Assembly: GCF_001650715.1 (NCBI RefSeq)
Contig: NZ_LWQT01000010.1
Coordinates: forward strand, 62,001-126,000
Direction of reading: 5' to 3'
From: Paramagnetospirillum marisnigri
Lineage (GTDB): Bacteria; Pseudomonadota; Alphaproteobacteria; Rhodospirillales; Magnetospirillaceae
DNA: 64,000 nt
Position 1 is the stretch's first letter, and each line of letters starts with the position of its first letter. Position numbers and translations under genes: made by a program. The notes under the pieces are model-generated. The model was not told where the DNA came from. It worked only from the letters and a program-made list of their open reading frames with translations, and did not search any database. Below are positions 42,561 through 52,011 of this stretch, piece after piece.

Positions 42561-42575
42561 TAGGAGAGACCGACA

Positions 42576-43586
42576 ATGCGCGCTGGCGAGGAGACATTCT
42601 ACCGAGACCCAGAGACGCTTGCCCCCTTGCGGCTGTCTGATCCGGTGATGGTCGGTGGCGAGATCACCTCGGGAGTTCTGCTCGGTTCCGGCGGAAACCG
42701 CTTCGATATCCGTGACGGCCTTCCCAATCTTGTTTTTCCTTTCGAGTTGCCCCGCGCCGATCGTGACGCGCTGCAGGTCTACGAGGATCGGGCCGAGGTC
42801 TATGACCGCTATCTTCCCCTGACATTCAGCACCTATGGCGAGGACGAGCAAGCGGTTCGCAATGCCATGATCGATAAGCTGAATCTACGTCCGGATTCCG
42901 TGGTGCTGGAAACAGGAGCCGGAACCGGACGCGATTCCGAGATCATCGCCCGACGGCTCGGCCCGGATGGGCGCCTTTACATCCAGGACCTGTCGCCATC
43001 CTTCCTGGCCAGGAATATCGAGCGCATGCGTGGCGTCGACGCCAAGGTCGAACCGGCCTTGGCCAATGGCTATTACCTGCCTTTCGCCGACAACAGTTTC
43101 GACGCCTGCTACCATTTCGGCGGCATCAATGCGTTCGGCGACATCAAGCGGGCCTTCGCGGAAATGGCGCGCGTCACCAAGCCTGGCGGCAAGGTCGTGG
43201 TGGGTGATGAAAGCATGCCGCCATGGCTGCGCGACACGGAGTTCGGCAAGATTCTGATGAACTCCAATCCCGAATTCAGATATCCCCTGCCGCTGGACAA
43301 GCTGCCCATCGAGGCGCGCAAGACCCGGCTGGAATGGATCATTGGCGGCGTCTTCTATGTGTTCGACTTCGAGGTCGGCGAGGGTGAACCCGGCGCCGAC
43401 TTCGATTTCGCGATCCCCGGAGCACGAGGCGGAACCCATCGGACCCGCTATTTCGGGCAGCTGGAGGGCGTCACCCCCGAGGCCAAGCAATTGGCCCAGC
43501 AGGCCAGGGCCAAGATGAACAAGAGCATGCATCAATGGCTGGACGAGGTGATTCGCGAGGCGGCACGCCGTGATCTCGGAGACTAG
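42576..43586 (+). CDS. SAM-dependent methyltransferase (Methyltransf_11 type)
   Basis: A 336-residue protein from ATG 42576 with GGAGAG upstream. The N-terminal 60 residues (YRDPETLAPLRLSDPVMV...FDIRDGLPNLVFP) look like a small Trm112-like beta domain. The methyltransferase fold follows: VVLETGAGTGRDSEIIARRL (motif I), LYIQDLSPSFLARNIERM, ANGYYLPFADNSFDACYHFGGINAFGD and KPGGKVVVGDESM. The C-terminal 100 residues form an extra domain. Length and layout match ubiE/COQ5-like methyltransferases found in glycan clusters. The small-molecule or glycan substrate is unknown. Confidence 0.82.
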   Translation: MRAGEETFYRDPETLAPLRLSDPVMVGGEITSGVLLGSGGNRFDIRDGLPNLVFPFELPRADRDALQVYEDRAEVYDRYLPLTFSTYGEDEQAVRNAMIDKLNLRPDSVVLETGAGTGRDSEIIARRLGPDGRLYIQDLSPSFLARNIERMRGVDAKVEPALANGYYLPFADNSFDACYHFGGINAFGDIKRAFAEMARVTKPGGKVVVGDESMPPWLRDTEFGKILMNSNPEFRYPLPLDKLPIEARKTRLEWIIGGVFYVFDFEVGEGEPGADFDFAIPGARGGTHRTRYFGQLEGVTPEAKQLAQQARAKMNKSMHQWLDEVIREAARRDLGD

Positions 43587-43605
43587 AATCGGGACACTAG
43601 ACACG

Positions 43606-44541
43606 ATGCGATGGGAGCGGCAGGGACTGCTGTTTGCGCCCTCTGGCCAGGGCGGATGGATGAACAGCCATGCGCAGGTGCCAACCGCCCTGCTGCTGGG
43701 CGATGTGTTGCGCCTGTATTTCGCCTCGCGTCCTTATCGCTCCCTCAGCCTTCCCACCTTCATCGACCTGGATGCACACGACCCGTCCCGCATCCTTCAT
43801 GTCAACGACACCCCGCTGTTGGAGCCTGGGCCGCCCGGCACTTTCGATGAACACGGCATCATGCCTTCGGCGGCGGTTCGGGTCGGCGGGTTGGTCTACC
43901 TCTATTACAGTGGTTGGAGTCGCTCGACCCAGGTGCCCTACATCAATACCACCGGCCTTGCGGTGAGCGAGGACGGCGGAAGGCGTTTTCGGCGGATGTT
44001 CGATGGGCCGGTGCTGGGGCGCGGCCCGCACGAACCCTATTCGGCGACCTCGCCCTGCATCCTGATCCATGAGGGAATCTGGCATATGTGGTACTGTTCG
44101 GGAGCCCTGTGGCAGGCCGAGGGTGACGCATTTGAGCCAGTCTACCACATCAAGCATGCCGCCTCCGTCGATGGGATGCATTGGCGTCCGGATGCCGGAC
44201 GGTTTTGCATTCCGCCCCACCATCCGTTGGAAGCCAGCACGCGGCCGACCATTGCCCGCATGGGTGACCGTTGGCATCTCTGGTTCTGCCATCGCGACAG
44301 CCGTGATTTTCGCGATGGGGTGGGGGCCTACCGGTTGGGCTATGCCTGGTCGACGGATTTGACAACCTGGTGCCGCGAGGACTGGAACGCGGGTCTGGTC
44401 CCCGCCGACCATGGCTGGGACAGCATCATGGTGGCCTATCCCGAGGTGGTGGAAACCCCTGGTGGTTGGGTGATGTTCTATAACGGCAATGGATTCGGCG
44501 TCGATGGCGTGGGATGGGCGCGGCTTGCCGCTAAGGCGTAA
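43606..44541 (+). CDS. Glycoside-hydrolase-like beta-propeller protein
   Basis: A 311-residue protein that I start at ATG 43606 (MRWERQGLLF), because related proteins begin with this stretch followed by a SHAQVPT motif; the frame is open to GTG 43570, overlapping the previous gene. Repeated blades with Trp/Tyr-rich strands (GLVYLYYSGW, GIWHMWYCSG, RWHLWFCHRDSRDF, GGWVMFYNGNGFG) indicate a five-bladed propeller like GH43/GH32 hydrolases. Such proteins are common in surface-glycan clusters but their catalytic status is uncertain. No signal peptide is present, so it is cytoplasmic and may act as a sugar-binding or phosphorylase-like enzyme. Confidence 0.68.
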   Translation: MRWERQGLLFAPSGQGGWMNSHAQVPTALLLGDVLRLYFASRPYRSLSLPTFIDLDAHDPSRILHVNDTPLLEPGPPGTFDEHGIMPSAAVRVGGLVYLYYSGWSRSTQVPYINTTGLAVSEDGGRRFRRMFDGPVLGRGPHEPYSATSPCILIHEGIWHMWYCSGALWQAEGDAFEPVYHIKHAASVDGMHWRPDAGRFCIPPHHPLEASTRPTIARMGDRWHLWFCHRDSRDFRDGVGAYRLGYAWSTDLTTWCREDWNAGLVPADHGWDSIMVAYPEVVETPGGWVMFYNGNGFGVDGVGWARLAAKA

Positions 44542-47086
44542 TTCCCAGCCGATCGAGCGCCCCGCGCACCTCGTCGAGAGGGACATGGAAGTCGGCATGC
44601 TTGTCGGCCTTGCCCCGGGCCTCGATCACCGGGCCGCAGACCAGATAGGGGCGGCAGCCGATATCGGTCATCATGGTGCTCCAGGTGTTGGAATTGGAGA
44701 CGAACCCCTGACTCAGGGTCAGGACCGGAGTTCCGGGGCGGCAGACTAGGCCGTTGGCGAGGCACGAGCCGTGGACCGCGATCACAATGTCGGCACCGTG
44801 GAATAGCGCCAGTTGTTCCGCCAGGGGCAGATCCTCCGCCGCCAGGCACAGGAATCCCCTTTCCTTGAGAAAGTCCATGATCTCGTCCTGGTTCGTCAGC
44901 AGCCTTCGGCCATAGGCGGGCTTGCGCAAGACGAATATCCGTTTGGGGGAGCCAGGGGATGGCGGACTTACATGGCGGAGCAGTCGGTCGCGCATGAACA
45001 GCGTCGATGCCGTGGGCATAACCAGATACCCGGAATCCATCATGAAGTCGGGGCCAAAGCCATGGGGCCACCATGCATGATTGGGCGCGACCCATAGGCG
45101 CTGGACCCGGACGTCCTGGTCTGGTTCGACGAAGATGATGTTCCTCGGCTCGTCCATCACCATCTTAAGGGCGTCCAAATGGCTGGCAGGCATGCCCGCA
45201 TCCACCAGAACCGGGACATCGGCGGCGATGTTCGCCTGTGACAGGAAATGCCAGCGGGGAAGATATTCGTGCATCCAGTGGCCATAGTGGTGGGTTCGGG
45301 CTCCCATCATCATGATCGCTTCGGCAACCCGCAGGGAGTTGTTGGACCGAGCCTCGACCATGACGCGCCGACCGCTGCGGGCCGTGACCATGGGGTCATG
45401 CTCCAGGCTGTGGGGATTATCCCTCGGGTCGGCGACCACGTCATGCAACGCGATACCCTCATTTAAGAAGATGAATTCGCAGCGGTGGAACAGCCGGACC
45501 CATGGGATTTCCGCTACATATCCCTCGTTGATGGGAGCCGAGGCTCCTTCGGCGATAAGTTCATCCTTCCAGTTGCGCAGCGTCGGCGGATAGTCGGCCA
45601 CGGTCGGGAGGGACAAGGTGCGATAGGGCGCGCCGGTGTCCAGGCACCATTCCTTGACGCCGCGCAGGATGCGGGGGAAGTGGAGCGCATTGGCGGGCCA
45701 GATGCCCGCAACCATGGTGATGAGGCCGATCTTGTAGCTCGCCAGCAGCCGGGACAGGACCAGCCGCCGCAAGCGCTTCGTGACTTCCCCCAAGATACCG
45801 GTGCCGGCGATGCGCCGCAGCAGCACCAGATCCTTGTCGCAACCAAGGGCGATGATGAATGCCGAGGCCGCAAGATCAATCTGCCCCGTTGAATTGAGGA
45901 TCATGGCGGCGGCGTAAATATCGGGGGCGTTGCCACCGGCCATGGAAGAGGCTTCCGCCAGCATTGCCGTCGCCTCATCGGCCTGGCCGCGATCAACGGC
46001 CTCCACCGCTTGGCGGACCAAGGGGGTCGGGTCGGAGGCGGTGGAATGGCCGATGACCCTCTGATGCGCCGCTCCGCCTGGGTTGAACATGCAGTTGTCG
46101 CATTGCTCGGGGGCGCCATCCAGGTACGACTCCAGCCAGGTGCTGATCGGTCCGGCGCTCCAGTTGTCGGAGAACGAGCGGTCGACCAGGGAGGAGTTCT
46201 GGTAATGATGGGTTTCATGCATGCCGCAGCACGGGGTGATATAGCCATCGACGGTGACCGTCGGGGCGAGGAACGGCATGGTGCAACGCCCCCCCGCCAA
46301 TCCGAAGAATGACGCTGGAGTATAGGTGATGTCCAAAGACGGGTAGGTCCGGTTGGCCGACTCGACATAGGAGGCCAAGCTTTCCTGCTGTTCCAGACTC
46401 AGCCCGGCGGAATGGGGGGCGGACCTATCCGAGCGCTGGTTCTGAGCCGGCAGGATCAGGACCCGGATCTCGCCAATTCGTGACAACTTCTCGATCGTCG
46501 ACGGGATGTCGTCGACATTGTTGGAACTTGCCACCATGGTGACGCTGATCGGGAAGATACGTGAAATCATCCCGATATTGGCGTAAAGCGTATCCACATT
46601 GGTGCCGCTGCGGCACCGCTGCACCACCACGGGGTCGAGCGAATCCACCGAGATGGTGACACTGTCCAGCCCCTCGGCGGCCAGCCGCTTCCAATAGTCC
46701 TGGTCTCCATTCAAGGCGTTGGTGGTGAAGCGGACACTGTCGAACTTCGTCATTTCCCTGATCGTCGCGATCATGGACGGCAGTTGGGGATGAAGAGTCG
46801 GCTCGCCGATGCCGTGAAGGACGAGAATTCCGGCCGGGGGCAGGTGATCCAGGATCGTCGCGAACTGACCCATGCCGATATGCCGAGAAGTCCAGCGCCG
46901 TTGTTCAACCTCTTGGGTGCGGAAGCATTCCGGGCAGCGCAGGTTGCAGGCGGTGGTGATTTCGATATAGCACTGCCGCAATCGGCTTGGTTTCGACAGC
47001 AGGCGATTGCGGATATCCGGGTTGCTCAGTCCTCGCCCGCTCCCCAGGGTGTCTGATACGAACTGGTCTCGATCGGGAAAAGACAT
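44531..47086 (-). CDS. Radical SAM/SPASM - GT61 glycosyltransferase fusion protein
   Basis: An 851-residue two-part protein from ATG 47086. Residues about 35-340 form a radical SAM enzyme: CNLRCPEC (Cys47, Cys51, Cys54), HGIGEPTLHP, FTTNALNG, and a SPASM-like C-part with cysteines in GRCTMPF, TPCCGMH and EQCDNCMF. A helical repeat-like linker follows (about 350-450). Residues about 500-850 match GT61/DUF563 glycosyltransferases: GARTHHYGHWMHEYLPRWHFL, RIFVLRKPAYGRRLLTNQDEI, and HGADIVIAVHGSCLANGLVCRPGTPVLTLS. It converges on the propeller gene, overlapping its end by 11 bp. The radical enzyme may modify the acceptor or sugar that the transferase handles. The frame is open to 47236, where no ribosome site is visible. 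Confidence 0.82.
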   Translation of the reverse strand: MSFPDRDQFVSDTLGSGRGLSNPDIRNRLLSKPSRLRQCYIEITTACNLRCPECFRTQEVEQRRWTSRHIGMGQFATILDHLPPAGILVLHGIGEPTLHPQLPSMIATIREMTKFDSVRFTTNALNGDQDYWKRLAAEGLDSVTISVDSLDPVVVQRCRSGTNVDTLYANIGMISRIFPISVTMVASSNNVDDIPSTIEKLSRIGEIRVLILPAQNQRSDRSAPHSAGLSLEQQESLASYVESANRTYPSLDITYTPASFFGLAGGRCTMPFLAPTVTVDGYITPCCGMHETHHYQNSSLVDRSFSDNWSAGPISTWLESYLDGAPEQCDNCMFNPGGAAHQRVIGHSTASDPTPLVRQAVEAVDRGQADEATAMLAEASSMAGGNAPDIYAAAMILNSTGQIDLAASAFIIALGCDKDLVLLRRIAGTGILGEVTKRLRRLVLSRLLASYKIGLITMVAGIWPANALHFPRILRGVKEWCLDTGAPYRTLSLPTVADYPPTLRNWKDELIAEGASAPINEGYVAEIPWVRLFHRCEFIFLNEGIALHDVVADPRDNPHSLEHDPMVTARSGRRVMVEARSNNSLRVAEAIMMMGARTHHYGHWMHEYLPRWHFLSQANIAADVPVLVDAGMPASHLDALKMVMDEPRNIIFVEPDQDVRVQRLWVAPNHAWWPHGFGPDFMMDSGYLVMPTASTLFMRDRLLRHVSPPSPGSPKRIFVLRKPAYGRRLLTNQDEIMDFLKERGFLCLAAEDLPLAEQLALFHGADIVIAVHGSCLANGLVCRPGTPVLTLSQGFVSNSNTWSTMMTDIGCRPYLVCGPVIEARGKADKHADFHVPLDEVRGALDRLGITP

Positions 47087-47263
47087 CGACGTCTCGCCAT
47101 GGTTAGGTTGGTTGCCCGTGATTCTTCCGATCACGGTGCCGCAGTCCGATCTTGGGTGCAATATAGAACCTGATCGCCGTTGCCCGACGCTTTTGGGGGC
47201 AGATTGCAAAATTCTGCGACGCCGGAGCCACTCCAAACTATGATAGGCTGGAGCTCTTGATCA

Positions 47264-48526
47264 ATGGCGAACGGGTGGGGAGTCTTGGTGCCGGAGAACT
47301 CGGAGACGCTGGCAGAAGTGTTGGCTGTGTGGAGGCAGGGGAAGCGCGATGAAGCCCGCGTCATGCTGCAGCATCACCTGGACGCCGATCCGGAGGATGC
47401 GGCGGCCTGGGCGCTGTATGGCAAGCTTTTGCTGGACATGGACGAGACCGAGGTGGCCCGCATCGCCTTGGAGGAAGCCTTGTTCCTGGCTCCGGACGAC
47501 CTCGGAGCAGCCTGTGCTCTGGCCGAAGTTGAGCGCCGCCAGGGGGAGTTGGTGGCGGGCCTGGCCCGCTTGGGCGAGGTTCTGAAGTTCCTGCCGGAAC
47601 ATCCAGAGGCCAGTCGGCTGGCCCGGATTATGGTTCTCCAGCGTTTCGCCTTGGGAGATGCGGCCGCAGTCCTTCCGATCACAGCGGATCAGGCGGTGCC
47701 GGTGGCCCGGGCCTGCTCGATCATCGGCAGGGCGCTGAGCGAGGCCCATATGCGCAAGGAAGCGGTCTGCGCCTTTCAACTGGCGGCCCAGGCACTGCCG
47801 GATGATTACAATAGTCTCAACGATCTGGCCTGCGCCTTGCTGCGGTCCATCCCCGCCATTGATGGCGGGCACGAGGAATCCAACTCCATGTTAGATGCGC
47901 GCATGTTGCGTGCGCTGAGCAATGCCCTGATGTCCTATCTGCGCTGCATCGAGATCGCCCCGAAATCCGCCTTGGCCTATAAAAATCTGGGATCACTGCT
48001 GACAAATTTGGCCCGTCGCGGGATTTATGATGCCGAGGGGGCGGCGGCCTATACCCAGATCAAGGCTTTTCAACTGGAACCCGAGGATTACTCCCAGCGC
48101 CTACTGGCTGCCAGCCTGCTGTTCGACCTGAAGCAGTTGGAAGCCTCGGCGGCGCTGTACTCGGGCGAGAACATCATTCCGGGCGGCGACGAGGAGGAAG
48201 ATGGCGGGCGCTGGCGCCTGGATGTCTTTGTCAAAGGCTTCACCCAGGGAATTGATAAGATCGAGGAGCAGATTCTGGTCTCGGTCGATCCGGCGCGACG
48301 GGCCGAGGCGCTGATTCGCGTCGGCGACATCCTGGTGGGGTTGGGCATGGAGGGCGAGGCGGTGCTGTTCTTCGCCCTGGCGCTCCAGGACGAGCCTGAC
48401 AACATCCATTGCCGCGAGGCGGTTCGGGCCGCCATGTCCTCGCGGCGGCTGCTGCACGAGGCCATCGCCGTCAGCACCGGCGACCGCTCGATCCTGCCGC
48501 CGCCCCTGGTGATGGCGTGGCCGTAG
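47264..48526 (+). CDS. TPR-repeat protein
   Basis: A 420-residue soluble helical protein. At least four tetratricopeptide repeats are recognisable in the N-terminal half (LAVWRQGKRDEARVMLQHHLDADPEDAAAWALYGKLLLDMDETEVARIALEEALFLAPDD) and more around residues 215-270 (SYLRCIEIAPKSALAYKNLGSLL). A last repeat is at the C-terminus (GEAVLFFALALQDEPDN). There are no catalytic motifs and no signal peptide. It is divergent from the radical SAM-GT61 gene and 102 bp upstream of the B12-type radical SAM gene. TPR proteins in such clusters usually scaffold glycosyltransferases or flagellin. Confidence 0.78.
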   Translation: MANGWGVLVPENSETLAEVLAVWRQGKRDEARVMLQHHLDADPEDAAAWALYGKLLLDMDETEVARIALEEALFLAPDDLGAACALAEVERRQGELVAGLARLGEVLKFLPEHPEASRLARIMVLQRFALGDAAAVLPITADQAVPVARACSIIGRALSEAHMRKEAVCAFQLAAQALPDDYNSLNDLACALLRSIPAIDGGHEESNSMLDARMLRALSNALMSYLRCIEIAPKSALAYKNLGSLLTNLARRGIYDAEGAAAYTQIKAFQLEPEDYSQRLLAASLLFDLKQLEASAALYSGENIIPGGDEEEDGGRWRLDVFVKGFTQGIDKIEEQILVSVDPARRAEALIRVGDILVGLGMEGEAVLFFALALQDEPDNIHCREAVRAAMSSRRLLHEAIAVSTGDRSILPPPLVMAWP

Positions 48527-48628
48527 AAGGATTTTTTTGGCCGAGGTATTGGCCTCTTGTTTGCTTTTCATTGGCACCCAAGTAGTGTAGGCGCCCGAAA
48601 TCACTCCTTTCTGATCGGTGGACATGGC

Positions 48629-50608
48629 ATGACGGGCTTGAAGCGAGTTTACTTCAACGAATTCAACGTTCTGATGGGCGATGCTGCTTATCTGCCGCTG
48701 GTCTCCGGCCTGCTTCACGCCCATGCCCTGACTTCGGAGAAGGTGCGGGCCACCTACGAATTCGCGCCCTATCTGTTCCATATCGATTCGCCCGCCAACA
48801 TCCTGGCCCATTACGACAAGCCTCCTGCGGTGGCGGCGTTCTCGCTGCTGATGTGGAACGAGCAGTTGAACCTGCACATCGCGGCTGAGATCAAGCGGCG
48901 CCATCCCGACTGCGTCATCGTGTTCGGCGGCGCCCAGGTGCCGCACCACCCCGAGGAGTTCTTCGCGACCTATCCCTTCGTCGACGTTGCGGTGCGCGGC
49001 GAGGGCGAGGAGGCCTTCACCGAGATTCTCGAGCGCCTCGCCGATGGCGCCGATCTCGACAATCTGGCCGGGGTCAGCTGGCGGGCGCCCGATGGGACCA
49101 TCCACGCCGCCGAGAACGAGCGCGAGTTCCAGCGCGACCTCGACGTCTATCCGTCGCCCTATCTGGAAGGGCTGTATGACGAGCTGATGGCGTCGCGACC
49201 CGACGTCACCTTCCAGGCCATCGTCGAGACCAATCGCGGATGCCCCTTCCACTGCACCTTCTGCTATTGGGGCAAGGGCGGGCTGTCGCGCAAATACCGC
49301 TATCACGGCCTGGACCGGGTGTCGGCCGAGATCGTCTGGATGGGCGAAAACAAGATCCGCTATGTCTTCAACGCCGATTCCAATTTCGGCATGAACAAGC
49401 GCGACCGCGAGATCGCCGACCTGCTGGTGGAAACCAAGCGCAAATACGGTTTCCCCGAGAAGTTCCGCACCTGCTACGGCAAGAACACCGACGACAAGAT
49501 CTTCGAGATCGGCAACCTGTTCCACGAGCACCAGCTCGAGAAGGGCATCACCATCAGCTATCAGAGCACCGATCCCACGGTGCAGAAGAACATCAAGCGC
49601 GACAATATCAAGCTGTCGGTGGCGCGCGAGCTGCACCAGCGCTTCAACAAGCTGGATGTGCCAGTCTATACCGAATTGATCATCGGCCTGCCCGGCGAGA
49701 CCGAGGAGACCTGGCGCAAGGGCATCGACGAAATCCTGTCATCGGGCCTGAAGAACCAGTTGTTCATGTATTTCTGCCAGGTCTATCCCAATACCGATCT
49801 GGCCGATCCCGAATATGTGCGCGAACACGGTCTGGTCACCCAGCGGGTGGAACTCAACGAGATTCACGGCTCGGTTCGCCACTCCGACTGGGTGGCGGAA
49901 TACGAGGATCTGGTGGTCACCTCCAGCACCATGCCGCTGGACAGCTGGAAGCGCATGGCCATGCTGTCCTGGATGACCATGCTGATGCACAGCCTGAAGC
50001 TGGGCTTCTTCGTCATGTGCTGGATGCATGAAAAGCTGGGCGTCAGGCATTCCGATTATTTCCAGCGGCTGATCTCGGTGAGCCCCGAGGACGAGGCGCC
50101 CATGCTGTCGGCGCAGTTGGCCCTGTTCCAGGACAAGCTGGGCCGCATCGGCCGGGGCGAGGGCCGGGGCTGCATCCTGCCCGATTGCGGTGTCATCTAC
50201 TGGGATGTGGAAGAGGCTGCCTTCCTGGACCTGTCGCGGGACTTTGGCGCTTTCTACGACGAGTTGGAGCGCCTGACCCGGGGCTATCTCAAGGATCGGG
50301 GTATCGCCTACGATTCCGAGGAATTGGCTGAGGTCTTCCACTATCAGCGCCTGCGCCTGCCCACTCCGGCCGGCAGTCTGGCGGGCCGTCATGGCTTCGC
50401 CCATTCGGTGCCGTCCTATTTCGAGACCTTCTTCGACGATCATCGGGTCGATCTGGCCCGCCGCCCCGAGGTTCTGGTGGTGGAACCGCGCGACTTCGGC
50501 GGCGACCGCGAGCGCTTCGCCCGAGAAACCATCCTGTGGGGCCGCAAGAGCGGCACCATGCTGGCCAAGGCGCGGGTGGCGGAATTGGAAGCCCAACTGG
50601 CGGGCTGA
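48629..50608 (+). CDS. B12-binding-domain radical SAM enzyme
   Basis: A 659-residue enzyme from ATG 48629. Residues 1-150 form a cobalamin-binding-like Rossmann domain (PPAVAAFSLLMWNEQLNLHIAAEIKRRHPDCVIVFGGAQVPHHPEEFF) without the DxHxxG His motif. The radical SAM core has CPFHCTFC (Cys205, Cys209, Cys212), and VFNADSNFGMNKRDREIADLL, ITISYQSTDPTVQKNIKRDNI and TELIIGLPGETEETWRKGI. A long C-terminal region (about 400-659) is helical and unassigned. Members of this class perform methylation or other radical rearrangements. The position at the end of the glycan cluster suggests modification of a sugar or lipid carrier. The ORF is open from 48557. Confidence 0.82.
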   Translation: MTGLKRVYFNEFNVLMGDAAYLPLVSGLLHAHALTSEKVRATYEFAPYLFHIDSPANILAHYDKPPAVAAFSLLMWNEQLNLHIAAEIKRRHPDCVIVFGGAQVPHHPEEFFATYPFVDVAVRGEGEEAFTEILERLADGADLDNLAGVSWRAPDGTIHAAENEREFQRDLDVYPSPYLEGLYDELMASRPDVTFQAIVETNRGCPFHCTFCYWGKGGLSRKYRYHGLDRVSAEIVWMGENKIRYVFNADSNFGMNKRDREIADLLVETKRKYGFPEKFRTCYGKNTDDKIFEIGNLFHEHQLEKGITISYQSTDPTVQKNIKRDNIKLSVARELHQRFNKLDVPVYTELIIGLPGETEETWRKGIDEILSSGLKNQLFMYFCQVYPNTDLADPEYVREHGLVTQRVELNEIHGSVRHSDWVAEYEDLVVTSSTMPLDSWKRMAMLSWMTMLMHSLKLGFFVMCWMHEKLGVRHSDYFQRLISVSPEDEAPMLSAQLALFQDKLGRIGRGEGRGCILPDCGVIYWDVEEAAFLDLSRDFGAFYDELERLTRGYLKDRGIAYDSEELAEVFHYQRLRLPTPAGSLAGRHGFAHSVPSYFETFFDDHRVDLARRPEVLVVEPRDFGGDRERFARETILWGRKSGTMLAKARVAELEAQLAG

Positions 50609-50676
50609 GGCTCGCCGGGGGTTTCCGCCATGGCCGTTTGCTGCTACACCTCCGCTGCTTCAGCGGAGGATAGGGC

Positions 50677-51255
50677 ATGGTCAGGCGGCTTTACGACTGG
50701 ATGATGGACAAGGCGGCGCATCGTCATGCCATCTGGTGGCTGGCCGCCGTCTCCTTCATAGAAAGCTCGTTCTTTCCCATTCCGCCCGATGTCATGCTGA
50801 TTCCCATGGTGATCGCGGCGCCAACCCGCTGGTTGCGCATCGCTATGGTCTGCACCCTGGCCTCGGTGGCGGGCGGCTTCCTCGGCTATGCCATCGGCCA
50901 TTTCGCCATGGACAGTATCGGCGCCGCCATCCTGGGGGCCTTCCACCTTCAGGACAAGTTCCTGGCGCTCAAGCCCATCATCGACGAATGGGGCGTCTGG
51001 TTCATCATCATCAAGGGGATGACCCCGATTCCCTACAAGCTGGTGACCATCACCGCCGGTGCCTTCGACTTCGACCTGCTGAAGTTCACCCTGGCCTCGG
51101 TGGTGGCGCGGGGCATGCGATTCCTGATGGTGGCGGCGCTGCTGTGGAAGTTCGGTCCGCCCATCCGTGACTTCGTGGAAAAGCGGCTGACCCTGGTCAC
51201 CACCGTGTTCGTGGTGCTGCTGGTGGGCGGCTTCCTGGTGCTGAAACTGCTGTAG
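50677..51255 (+). CDS. YqaA-family (DedA-like, VTT domain) membrane protein
   Basis: A 192-residue inner-membrane protein with four or five hydrophobic helices. The VTT/DedA-type motifs are visible: FIESSFFPIPPDVMLIPM in the first re-entrant region, GGFLGYAIGHFAMD, and KGMTPIPYKLVTITAGAFDFDLLKFTLASVVARGMRF. DedA/VTT proteins are involved in lipid flipping (undecaprenyl phosphate or phospholipids) and membrane homeostasis. Placement beside the glycan cluster may be chance, but a lipid-carrier recycling role would be compatible. ATG or GTG 50677 with GGAGGATAGGGC upstream. Confidence 0.85.
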   Translation: MVRRLYDWMMDKAAHRHAIWWLAAVSFIESSFFPIPPDVMLIPMVIAAPTRWLRIAMVCTLASVAGGFLGYAIGHFAMDSIGAAILGAFHLQDKFLALKPIIDEWGVWFIIIKGMTPIPYKLVTITAGAFDFDLLKFTLASVVARGMRFLMVAALLWKFGPPIRDFVEKRLTLVTTVFVVLLVGGFLVLKLL

Positions 51256-51264
51256 CCGCCGTTG

Positions 51265-52011
51265 TCAGTGAGCCAGGCTGCCGTCCTCGACCTTGAAGGC
51301 GTCCAGGATGTCCTCGAAGCCGCCATCGATATTGTCGGGCGCGATCTGGGCGAACAGGTCCAGGATGATCACGGCGTTCAGCGCCGCGTCGCGCTTGACC
51401 CCGGCTCGTAGCCGTTCGGCTAGGCAGGAATTCATCACCGAGAGTTCCTGATAGGCCTGTTTCAGCCCGTCCAGCGTGACGCAGGCGGTGCTGCCGCGCA
51501 TCTTGCCCTGGACATAGGACATCAGCAGCCAGCTCGAGAATGAGCGGTACAGCGTCTCCTGTTCCTCGGCGAAAGGCATGTGGAAGCGGGCCATGGGCCG
51601 CAGGAAGCGGGTCAATGGGCAGCCGGAGGTGGCGCAGACCAAGCCGATCAGGGACGCCATGGCGCTTTGGAAGGTAGTCTTGGCGACGATGCTGCGTTGG
51701 GCGGTTTCAACCTCGACCACCGTTTTCTCGTGCGACACCCGATGCTCGAACTTGGGCAGAAACTGGGCGATGCCCAGAGCCGACGGGCAGTATTCGCAGG
51801 ACTCGGCCAGGGGGCAATTGGGGCAGCGGTTATAGCTCAGCTTGGCCCAGGCCGGGTGAGGAGCTTCGGGGGGAATGACAAGCTGGAAGGTTTCAGGATC
51901 AAAAGCCAGATTCACAGTGGCTGGATCGCTGCTGTTCACAAAGAATTTATAATTTATTCGTTTATGGTTGTTAACCATGAGGGCTTGGCTTGAACAATCC
52001 AGCGGGGCCAT
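51265..52011 (-). CDS. Hypothetical protein with CxxC-x5-CxxC motif
   Basis: A protein of about 248 residues that I do not recognise by function. The N-terminus has a beta-like stretch (KRINYKFFVNSSDPATVNLAFDPETFQLVIP) and then the motif NRCPNCPLAESCEYCPSA, in which four cysteines could bind zinc or an Fe-S cluster. The C-terminal two-thirds are helical, with another CATSGCPLTRFLRPM segment. The layout recalls a domain-of-unknown-function family common in Gram-negatives. The start is ambiguous: ATG 52011 has GGAG 7 nt upstream; 51978 (MVNNHKRIN) is an alternative. It is convergent with the YqaA gene. Confidence 0.65.
   Translation of the reverse strand: MAPLDCSSQALMVNNHKRINYKFFVNSSDPATVNLAFDPETFQLVIPPEAPHPAWAKLSYNRCPNCPLAESCEYCPSALGIAQFLPKFEHRVSHEKTVVEVETAQRSIVAKTTFQSAMASLIGLVCATSGCPLTRFLRPMARFHMPFAEEQETLYRSFSSWLLMSYVQGKMRGSTACVTLDGLKQAYQELSVMNSCLAERLRAGVKRDAALNAVIILDLFAQIAPDNIDGGFEDILDAFKVEDGSLAH

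Noticed and set aside
42162..42563. ORFs within the MITE, including a short ATG ORF starting near 42371
   Set aside because: They do not match any transposase I know, and the inverted-repeat structure explains the sequence better as a non-coding element.
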